Shown: positions 1 to 6,803 of the stretch, one piece after another
Position numbering within the stretch: the first letter of the stretch is position 1
Layout of the letters: each line of letters opens with the position of its first letter
Assembly: GCA_964651045.1 (NCBI GenBank)
Contig: CAZYVD010000030.1
Location: 1 to 29,722, forward strand
From: CAZYVD01 sp964651045
GTDB taxonomy: Bacteria; Zhuqueibacterota; QNDG01; DSAB01
DNA length: 29,722 nucleotides
Direction of reading: 5' to 3'
Translations under genes and position numbers: made by a program
Notes under the pieces: generated by a model
What the model saw: the letters and a program-made list of their open reading frames with translations, nothing else
Databases searched by the model: none
What the model was told of the DNA's origin: nothing

Positions 1-63
1 GTGTATAATATAAATAGTGCTTAACTCTGTGTCCACTAAAATATAGCAAGTTCAATATAAATT

Positions 64-92
64 TTGAAATATTCTCTTATACATCTTATAAC
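64..92 (+). promoter_or_regulatory. Candidate sigma-70 promoter for the first barrel gene
   Basis: A TTGAAA box at 64-69 is followed after 17 bases by TATAAC at 87-92. Each box matches the consensus at five of six positions. The predicted transcript start near 99 would fall inside the Shine-Dalgarno (98-102) of the gene starting at 109, which weakens the call. A perfect TATAAT at 4-9 is an alternative -10 box; its -35 would lie outside the window. Confidence 0.3.
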
Positions 93-108
93 CCCATGGA
101 GGTTTGTC

Positions 109-714
109 ATGAAAAAGTTATTAATCGTAATTTTTTTACTGTGTTTTATAACTAATATTGCATTTTCACAGGAGACAATGAAAGATAAAAAAGGAATTAT
201 ATTCACACTCGACGAACTTAATCCAACAGAATTCGATGGTGGAATAGGCGGAATCTGGTATATGAAAGATAACCTTGCTCTCAGGGGAATGTTCGATATG
301 GGCTTTTCGAGCACAAAGAACGGTTCTACAACTACAGCAAGAGCATTTGGATTCGGCCTAGATGCAATAAAACCACTGCACCAAAGTTACATCGTTCCGT
401 ATGTTGGAGCTGGAACCGGCTTCTCTTCAAGTCACCAGAACACCGATTATGAATACTATAAAGAGGAAGTATGCCTCATAGGATGGCTCATAAGAGGAAT
501 ACTCGGTTGCTCTTATCGTCCGGTAAAAAATATAGAGATATCTGCAGAATATCGTCTATATTATAAAAATTATAAAACCTGGAACAAAACTGAAACAAAA
601 CATACACTCTCGAGTTCCCCGCAGGGATTGGCTGCAAAATCTTCATCAAAAAGTTCTGTTAGCTATTTTGGCCTGAGCACTGCACCAAATCTTATTATTA
701 CAATATATTTCTAA
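109..714 (+). CDS. Small outer-membrane beta-barrel protein, function unknown
   Basis: The protein has 201 residues. An upstream in-frame ATG exists at 64, but the ATG at 109 is preferred: it has GGAGG at 98-102 and begins a clean signal peptide (MKKLLIVIFLLCFITNIAFS, cleavage before QET). The mature part alternates polar and aromatic or aliphatic residues, is rich in Gly and Tyr (for example GIGGIWYM, YVGAGTGF), and ends in a terminal Phe (LIITIYF). That is the usual C-terminal signal for insertion by the BAM machinery. Length and pattern fit an OmpA/OmpW-sized eight-stranded barrel of the 'outer membrane protein beta-barrel' type. No specific ligand or family is recognised. It converges on the DUF5916 gene and shares a hairpin with it. 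Confidence 0.8.
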   Translation: MKKLLIVIFLLCFITNIAFSQETMKDKKGIIFTLDELNPTEFDGGIGGIWYMKDNLALRGMFDMGFSSTKNGSTTTARAFGFGLDAIKPLHQSYIVPYVGAGTGFSSSHQNTDYEYYKEEVCLIGWLIRGILGCSYRPVKNIEISAEYRLYYKNYKTWNKTETKHTLSSSPQGLAAKSSSKSSVSYFGLSTAPNLIITIYF

Positions 715-728
715 ACTGATAAATAACA

Positions 729-770
729 AACTGTAAGGCTGATCCAATTAAACAGACCAACCTTATAGTT
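729..770. terminator. Hairpin between convergent genes, probable bidirectional terminator
   Basis: Arms at 729-744 and 755-770 pair over 16 positions, with about two mismatches and G-U wobbles, around a 10-nt loop. The hairpin lies between a plus-strand gene ending at 714 and a minus-strand gene whose stop codon is at 769-771. On the minus strand the stem is followed by a T-rich but interrupted stretch (TTGTTATTTATC). On the plus strand there is no T run, so plus-strand termination may be weak. Confidence 0.5.
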
Positions 771-3072
771 AACCTCTCCAGAATACAGTAAGCTTGAGCA
801 TGAAGGCCCTGTTTGTTATAATGTCTGCGCCCGGGCCTCGCATTCTAATCTCGTTGTAAACAAGGTAGAGATCACTTCCAGGAGAGTATATATACCTGAG
901 CATTAGATTGCTTACAATTTTTTCTTTTCCATTGTAGTAAAGCTTATCATCGTTTAGCTGCATATAGGCTTTGAAATAAAACTCTGTAGAAAAGAAGAAA
1001 AACATCCTCAGTCCCATAGTATTTGCCTTGAAATCTCCTTCCGGCAGTCTTACATAGTTGTAATTATATTCAATCTCCATTCTTATCCGTTTTAAACTTG
1101 TAATGCTTGTGTTCAATCCTGCCCTAAAATTTTTACCTGTATAGTAGTCTCCATAGTTCAGGCCTCCTCTCACAGAGATCGGACGGCTGAAATCACTGTT
1201 TCCTCTTATCGAGCAGCTGTAACCAGAATAAACATCTTCTGGTATTAAAAATCCTGGCCTTACCTCCCAATCAAAGGGCAGAAACTCATCTTTCTTGCTA
1301 ACGCTCAACGAGATCCGTGAACTGTTCTGAAAACTTATTGAAAAAGATGCAGAGATGTCGCTGTTGAGCATCCTTCCTGTATGATCGGATCTATATTTCC
1401 CATTTAATTGATATCCATACTGACGAACAAGTGAAGAATTCTCAGGCCTTGGTGAATATCTCATTTGTGCGTCTGTATAACGATAATCGACCCTTCGTAT
1501 GAATCCCATCTCTGGATTAAACTCCGCGCCAACATCGACATGATAGAGATGAAAACGCCACAGATCGGTCTGGTATGACATGCCAAGACGATATGCAAGA
1601 TTCTTATTTATATATTCTCTGCTCATAAAATCTTGATCCGGATCGAGTGTTGCTGCTATATATCCTCCAATATTAAAATAGTTGTTAAGTGGGAGATAAA
1701 CATCTACTCCAAAGGATCTGTTGTAATAATCAGACCTCAGTTCCTCCTTATTCAAGACCATCACTCCTATGGAGCCTCTCCTCAATACATCTCTTCTGAT
1801 TCTCAGCACAGAAAAATTTGTCGGCCTTATCCTGTCCTCTGGATTTTGAGGATCCAAGACTACTTCGTCTGTGAGCATGTTCAGAGCACCAATATGGTAA
1901 TCTCCCACCTTGCCTATTAATTTTACTCCGCCTATTATGCGCGCCTCATGACCATTCACCAATCCAATGCGTCTGCTGTAGAACAGCTCCATATTCTCAC
2001 CCCCACCATATCCCCTGAAAAATCGCATTGCGCCTCCACTGCTGCCAAACGAAAATATCTCAGCCCCCTCACGAAAAAACTCCCTCTTCTCGGGAAAATA
2101 GAGCGAGAAACGTGTTAGATTGATCTGCTCCCTGTCTGCCTCGACCTGAGAAAAGTCGGTATTAAGTGTTATATCCATTGCCATGTTTGCCGTGAGAGAG
2201 ATTTTGGCATCAAGACCAATATCTGTGACTCCCTCCTCCTGAAAATCTGTAACCTCATCATTCTCGATCCCATTAACAAAATAGGGCTTCATTTCCAGAT
2301 TTCCCCCCATCCTAAGGTTCTTCAGCCCTATCAGATTGCCTGCCTCAGAAATCCTGAACATCCCAAAGTATCCCCTGTCCCTTGGTACAAGCTGCCAGAA
2401 TACATACTCATTCTTGCGCCTGATCATCCTGGCAAAATTTATTCCCCAGACACTCTCTGCCTTGGACTCAAATCTAAGAGTCTTCCAGGGTATTGCTATC
2501 TCACAAAACCATCCATTATTCTCAACTCTTGCCTTACAACTCCATATTCCATCCCACGCCTCATTGTAATCTCTTCCTTCATTTGCCAGCACCGCATCGC
2601 GTTTCGATCCGTTCGGATTTGTAGAAAAATAAAAACCGCTCCTGTGATCATGATAGGTATCAATCACAATCTCCAAGAAATCGTCCTGATAAACCATGGC
2701 GTCTCTGCGCATCTCCTTAGCAATTATCTTATCTGCTTCTGAATCGTAACACCTAAAACCAAAATAGATATTCTCAGAATCGTAAAGAACTCCTACCTCT
2801 GTCCGCTCTGTAGAGACCTCTCCCTCATGAGGTTCTCTCTGGATAAAGTTTGACTGAAACTTTACATCCTTCCATGCAGAATCGTTTAGTCTACCATCTA
2901 TTACGATCCTCTTCCTTCTCCTAACTGCAGTAATATATCTTTTACCATCCTTATCGACAAGCACAACAGATTTGTTTTCAAAGGCCACATAGCCATACAA
3001 CTGTGATAAAAGAAACATAATGATGAGTGCTACAAGAGTCTGTCCATAATATTTCACGATTCTACTCTTCAT
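769..3072 (-). CDS. DUF5916 outer-membrane protein with N-terminal CBM9-like domain
   Basis: The protein has 767 residues from the ATG at 3072; a TTG four codons upstream is possible but has no better ribosome site, and neither start has a strong Shine-Dalgarno. Residues about 10-30 form a hydrophobic signal or anchor. Residues about 45-235 resemble the CBM9-like fold that opens DUF5916 proteins: IDGRLNDSAWKD, then NIYFGFRCYD, DDFLEIVIDTYHD and SGFYFSTNPNGSKRD. The rest is a long beta-strand-rich region with aromatic girdles (YRYTDAQMRYSPRPE, NYNYVRLPEGDF), as in DUF5916 barrels. Such proteins occur in Bacteroidetes-related phyla. Their substrate is generally unproven; a role in outer-membrane carbohydrate or peptide handling is inference from the CBM9-like domain. 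It is transcribed divergently from a secreted S9-type hydrolase. Confidence 0.88.
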   Translation of the reverse strand: MKSRIVKYYGQTLVALIIMFLLSQLYGYVAFENKSVVLVDKDGKRYITAVRRRKRIVIDGRLNDSAWKDVKFQSNFIQREPHEGEVSTERTEVGVLYDSENIYFGFRCYDSEADKIIAKEMRRDAMVYQDDFLEIVIDTYHDHRSGFYFSTNPNGSKRDAVLANEGRDYNEAWDGIWSCKARVENNGWFCEIAIPWKTLRFESKAESVWGINFARMIRRKNEYVFWQLVPRDRGYFGMFRISEAGNLIGLKNLRMGGNLEMKPYFVNGIENDEVTDFQEEGVTDIGLDAKISLTANMAMDITLNTDFSQVEADREQINLTRFSLYFPEKREFFREGAEIFSFGSSGGAMRFFRGYGGGENMELFYSRRIGLVNGHEARIIGGVKLIGKVGDYHIGALNMLTDEVVLDPQNPEDRIRPTNFSVLRIRRDVLRRGSIGVMVLNKEELRSDYYNRSFGVDVYLPLNNYFNIGGYIAATLDPDQDFMSREYINKNLAYRLGMSYQTDLWRFHLYHVDVGAEFNPEMGFIRRVDYRYTDAQMRYSPRPENSSLVRQYGYQLNGKYRSDHTGRMLNSDISASFSISFQNSSRISLSVSKKDEFLPFDWEVRPGFLIPEDVYSGYSCSIRGNSDFSRPISVRGGLNYGDYYTGKNFRAGLNTSITSLKRIRMEIEYNYNYVRLPEGDFKANTMGLRMFFFFSTEFYFKAYMQLNDDKLYYNGKEKIVSNLMLRYIYSPGSDLYLVYNEIRMRGPGADIITNRAFMLKLTVFWRG

Positions 3073-3153
3073 GGTATAATCCAAACAATAAATTTAGTAA
3101 TCTTAGTTTAAACATCCAGTTACATTGGTCTGTAATTTAAAATAGATTTTAAA

Positions 3154-3197
3154 TATTCCAAGAATAAAAATATTAAATATCTGTAATGATTGGAATA
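3154..3197. promoter_or_regulatory. Dyad TATTCCAA-N28-TTGGAATA between divergent genes
   Basis: Perfect 8-base inverted arms lie at 3154-3161 and 3190-3197, in the 196-bp region separating the divergent DUF5916 and S9 hydrolase genes. The arms immediately precede the candidate S9 promoter at 3205-3233. The spacing could suit a looped or dimer-of-dimers operator. In AT-rich DNA a chance dyad is possible. Confidence 0.25.
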
Positions 3198-3204
3198 AAA
3201 TATA

Positions 3205-3233
3205 TTGCACAATTGCATTTCAAAGGCTATATT
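3205..3233 (+). promoter_or_regulatory. Candidate sigma-70 promoter for the S9 hydrolase
   Basis: TTGCAC at 3205-3210 is followed after 17 bases by TATATT at 3228-3233. The -10 box matches five of six positions, the -35 only three. The predicted start near 3240 leaves a leader of about 29 nt with GGAGG ahead of the ATG at 3269. Confidence 0.38.
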
Positions 3234-3268
3234 TAACATTAATTGTCAATACTATGGAGGATAGAACA

Positions 3269-4366
3269 ATGAGAAAAAGATCGAGATTTGTTATTCTACT
3301 TGTAGCCCTTGTATTACTATTTACATTTCAATTAAAATCTTTGACGGCACAGTCCTCGCTACAATCAATAGAGAAGAGACTCGACAATCTAGAGCGCCGT
3401 TTCTATAACCTCTACCATTCGTTTGATGTTATAGAGAAGGCAATCGACGACATCCTCTGGTATCACAAGGTTGGAGATGTAGCATATATAGATAAGGTCC
3501 GTCATGTTGGGCCTCCACCACGAAATATACCCAACCCCAATGCACAGGGTGCAGGCAACCCAATCAAATTTTATTCATACATATTTATACCAAAGAAGAT
3601 CGACAGGAGTAAAAAATATCCTCTTCTCGTATTTCCCCATGGAGGTGTTCACAGCAATTTCTCCACCTATTATACACACATAATCCGTGAGCTCATGGCC
3701 CAGGGATACATCGTAATTGCACCCGAATATAGAGGCAGCACCGGATATGGCAGGGGCATGTATGAGCTGATCGATTATGGTGGATTGGAAATAGAGGATG
3801 TCTATGCAAGTCGCAACTATATGATTGAAAATTATAATTTTGTAGACAAGAATCGTGTGGGCATTCTGGGATGGAGCCACGGAGGGCTTATAACTCTTAT
3901 GAACATCTTCTCACACCCAAAAGACTATAAGGTGGCCTTTGCCGGAGTACCTGTAAGCGACCTCATTGCACGTATGGGATACAAGACCCAGGGGTATCGT
4001 GATCTCTACTCTGCAAAATATCATATTGGCCAGACAGCCTATCAAAATGTCGAGGAATACCGCAGACGCTCACCAGCATGGCAGGCAGACAAACTACAGA
4101 CACCACTCCTGATCCATACAAATACAAATGATGAAGATGTAAATGTTCTCGAAGTCGAACATTTAATAAAATCTCTAAAAGCAGCCGGTAAAAAGTTTGA
4201 GTATGAAATCTTTCAGGATGCACCAGGTGGACACAGTTTTGACCGTCTCGACACAATGATGGCCAAGAAAATCAGATTGAAGATTTACCGATTCCTTGCA
4301 GGATATCTAAAGCCACCCTATCCATTTGGTTCTGTGAATGACTTAATCGACGCGGGATATAGATAG
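3269..4366 (+). CDS. Secreted prolyl-oligopeptidase-like (S9) serine hydrolase
   Basis: The protein has 365 residues. The ATG at 3269 is chosen because TGGAGG at 3255-3260 sits eight bases ahead; the in-frame ATG at 3254 overlaps that site. Residues 1-28 form a signal peptide (…LLFTFQLKSLTAQ). A short coiled-coil-like segment follows (SIEKRLDNLERRFYNLYHSF), then an alpha/beta-hydrolase domain from about residue 100. The nucleophile elbow GWSHGG puts the serine at about 203, the Asp in NDEDV at about 288 and the His in GGHSF at about 322. Together with PHGG and EYRGSTGYG these are hallmarks of the S9 family. The usual N-terminal beta-propeller is absent, so the enzyme is much shorter than classical S9 peptidases. 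It could be a periplasmic peptidase or an acyl esterase. The frame stays open for about 31 codons beyond the TAG stop. Confidence 0.88.
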   Translation: MRKRSRFVILLVALVLLFTFQLKSLTAQSSLQSIEKRLDNLERRFYNLYHSFDVIEKAIDDILWYHKVGDVAYIDKVRHVGPPPRNIPNPNAQGAGNPIKFYSYIFIPKKIDRSKKYPLLVFPHGGVHSNFSTYYTHIIRELMAQGYIVIAPEYRGSTGYGRGMYELIDYGGLEIEDVYASRNYMIENYNFVDKNRVGILGWSHGGLITLMNIFSHPKDYKVAFAGVPVSDLIARMGYKTQGYRDLYSAKYHIGQTAYQNVEEYRRRSPAWQADKLQTPLLIHTNTNDEDVNVLEVEHLIKSLKAAGKKFEYEIFQDAPGGHSFDRLDTMMAKKIRLKIYRFLAGYLKPPYPFGSVNDLIDAGYR

Positions 4367-4751
4367 GTATACACAATTCGGTCGTTAGTATTAAAAATCG
4401 ATGACAATTTTGGTGTATGGGAAGATCCACAGGTAAAATTTCGATGCTTATATTGCACTCAATAAAACAGGGTTAGAGAATAAATAGATGATTATTGTAT
4501 ATGGTAGTAGGAGAATATCGAGGAAGAAGATACTGTCCAAAAAATTAAGGGAGTTTCAGAGGTAGGAGTCCATTATATTATCAAGAGGGTCGATTTGGAA
4601 CAATAACCATATTTCGTTTAATTTTTAATGATAGAGTTTATTTGATCTATTTTGAAGAATGATTACCAAACAGCCGATAATACTGTGTTTGTGGTTCACA
4701 ACATTCACGCAAATACCTGATATTGTTTATACTTAACAAACATTGAAAATA
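4367..4751. other. 385-bp region without an intact gene, between convergent genes
   Basis: No complete ORF with a start and ribosome site is visible. In the frame of the upstream hydrolase, two stretches read like coding sequence interrupted by stops. One runs directly on from the TAG stop (4367 to about 4463, including DDNFGVWEDPQVKF). The other is at 4511-4603 (including EEEDTVQKIKGVSEVGVHY). These may be decayed gene remnants or chance. No convincing terminator was found for either flanking gene. Confidence 0.4.
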
Positions 4752-6755
4752 TTAACCCAAATCGTCCTTTAGTTTAAACTGGCTCACAAGTTCTTTCAGC
4801 ATTTCAGTCTGCTGGTTGAGTCTCTCTGTGGCAGAGGCCATCTGTTCAACACCACTTGCCGTCTGTCGCGTTATGCTGCTTATCATGTTAACACTCCTCG
4901 ATATCTCCTCTGCTCCCCTGCTCTGCTCCTCTGAAACAGAAGCTATCTGCTCTATCTTGGGAATCGCCTCCGATACCGAATGTACTATCTCTCCCAATAC
5001 CTTCTCTGTCGTCTCTACTGAATCACGACCCCGCTCTACCAAATCAAATACCTCCAACACTGACTCAAACGCCTTACCCGCATCCTCCTGTATGGAATGT
5101 ATCCTCTCTGCTATAGCCTTGGTCGCCTCTGATGTACGACCAGCAAGCTTGCGAACCTCTGAGGCCACTACTCCAAATCCCCTACCCTCTGCTCCCGAAC
5201 TCACCGCCTCTATCGATGCATTCAACGCTAAAACATTCGTCTGAGAAGCTATGTCGTCTATCATCCACAGTATCTCTCCTATCTCCTTTATCCGTTCAAA
5301 CAACTCCTCCATTCGCTCCTTCGTCCTTGTAGCAGAATAAACTATCTGCTCCATGCTATCCTTTGTCCCCTCCATCGCTCTACTACCTCCACCTGCCCTC
5401 TCACCTGCAACTACTGCTATCTCTGCCGTCTGTCGCGCATTCTGTGAGTTCCGTACTATTGCAGCTGTCATCTCCTGTACACTGGCCGCTACCTCACTGG
5501 TCTGACTCGTCTGCTCCTCTGCTCCACTGGCCAGCTGCGATGAGGTCGCACTTATCTCTCCTATCGCTGCCGCTACCTCTATCGTATTGCTCTTTACCTT
5601 CGATATAATATCGTGTAGCTTCTCTACAAATATGTTGAACCACCTCGCAAGCTCTCCAGTCTCATCTCTGCCCCTCACTTCCATACGACTCACCAAATCA
5701 CCCTCACCCTGAGCTATGTCGCGAAGCCTTGAAACAAGCTCCTTCAGCGGCCTGGTTATCGTACCAGACAAAAAGTGTATCCCCACCACAAGAAGAAAAA
5801 GCGAAACTACTATTACCACTACCGACATCCTCGACAATACCACAAGCGGTGAATTGATCTCTCCTGTTGATACGCTGAGTATTAAGGTCCAGCCTAAAAA
5901 GGGAACCTGTCTATACATGAAATATCTCTTTTTACCATCAAAAACAACACGAGCAATTCCCTCCTGTCCTGCACTCATCCTCTGAAAAACATCCTCTATG
6001 CCAACAAATCTCTTATTATCAGCAGCAAGATCCTGTATCTTCTTTTTTAATACAAATTCCTTGTCAGGATGATATAAAAAAGTACCCTCACGATCTATTA
6101 AATAAACCTCTCCAGTATTAAATACATCGCCCAACTTGATCATTATTTCCTTAAATTTTTCAAAGAGGATATCGATACCACCTACTCCTAAAAGATTGCC
6201 ATTCTTATCATAAATGGGATGCCTGTAGTTGATCTTCAACTCATTACTAATTACATCTATATCCACATCAAAACAGGGCTTTCCTGCTTTTACAACATTT
6301 ATATACCACTCCCTCTTTCCGACTCTGTAATCATCTGCTAACTTTCGCTGTCCTACTCCCCTCGAATATTCATAATACCACTGTGTCTTCTCACTCGCTA
6401 CAAATGCAGAGGCTATCTCAAGATCACTCTCAACCAGACTCTTGAAGTGATTAAATATTATTCTAAAGTCTTTATCGCTGTTTATATCAACCAATCTTTT
6501 ATCATTCTTTTCAAGCCACCTTATTAATATCGGGTCTCTGCTAAACGTCCATGCTATCTTTGATTTTTCCGAAAGATAACCCTGGAAATCAAAAACAACA
6601 GTATTGAGTTTTTCCATCGCCTTGTTCTGGGTTTCTCTGACTAGAATTTTTCTTGAAAAACCGAAATATACAAAATATATTACCGCCAGAATTAATATGT
6701 TTATACCAATAACGAAGATCATGAGTTTACTTCTAAGTTTTAAGTTTTTAAACAT
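4752..6755 (-). CDS. Methyl-accepting chemotaxis protein, dCache type (copy 1)
   Basis: This is a 667-residue transmembrane chemoreceptor. TM1 is at about 11-33. The extracytoplasmic dCache-like sensor spans about 40-300, with the WYYEYSRG, DDYRVGKREWY and IYDKNGNLLGVGGIDI motifs. TM2 is at about 309-330, HAMP at about 331-384 and the cytoplasmic signalling coiled coil at about 395-660. The hairpin tip reads IASQTNVLALNASIEAVSSG followed by AEGRGFGVVASEVRKLAG. The usual EAARAG is EAVSSG here, so the arginine that makes trimer contacts in Tsr (R388) is replaced by serine. There is no C-terminal NWETF-like pentapeptide. The start has GAGG six bases ahead. Everything from residue 287 to about 662 is identical in DNA to the next receptor upstream (copy 2), while the sensor is different. 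The ligand is unknown. Confidence 0.93.
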   Translation of the reverse strand: MFKNLKLRSKLMIFVIGINILILAVIYFVYFGFSRKILVRETQNKAMEKLNTVVFDFQGYLSEKSKIAWTFSRDPILIRWLEKNDKRLVDINSDKDFRIIFNHFKSLVESDLEIASAFVASEKTQWYYEYSRGVGQRKLADDYRVGKREWYINVVKAGKPCFDVDIDVISNELKINYRHPIYDKNGNLLGVGGIDILFEKFKEIMIKLGDVFNTGEVYLIDREGTFLYHPDKEFVLKKKIQDLAADNKRFVGIEDVFQRMSAGQEGIARVVFDGKKRYFMYRQVPFLGWTLILSVSTGEINSPLVVLSRMSVVVIVVSLFLLVVGIHFLSGTITRPLKELVSRLRDIAQGEGDLVSRMEVRGRDETGELARWFNIFVEKLHDIISKVKSNTIEVAAAIGEISATSSQLASGAEEQTSQTSEVAASVQEMTAAIVRNSQNARQTAEIAVVAGERAGGGSRAMEGTKDSMEQIVYSATRTKERMEELFERIKEIGEILWMIDDIASQTNVLALNASIEAVSSGAEGRGFGVVASEVRKLAGRTSEATKAIAERIHSIQEDAGKAFESVLEVFDLVERGRDSVETTEKVLGEIVHSVSEAIPKIEQIASVSEEQSRGAEEISRSVNMISSITRQTASGVEQMASATERLNQQTEMLKELVSQFKLKDDLG
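4768..5898 (-). repeat. 1131-bp exact direct repeat, copy A (chemoreceptor signalling half)
   Basis: Compared line by line, every base from 4768 to 5898 equals 6814 to 7944 (offset 2046). The tract covers the end of the Cache domain, TM2, HAMP and the whole signalling domain. It stops a few codons short of the stop codon. Outside it, the last codons and the sensor halves differ. Confidence 0.95.
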
Positions 6756-6803
6756 TTGAAGCCTCTAAGGATAATTAAATCTATTTTTTATCTTGACCGT
6801 AAA

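Noticed and set aside
4670..4750. Short inverted repeats (TTGTG-GTT-CACAA; TGTTT/AAACA) as a terminator for the receptor cluster
   Set aside because: The stems have only five pairs with no following T run on the minus strand.
4816..5985. Several plus-strand open frames (66-142 residues) opposite the chemoreceptors
   Set aside because: They are antisense shadows of the receptor coding strand, recur identically in the duplicated tract, and lack ribosome sites.
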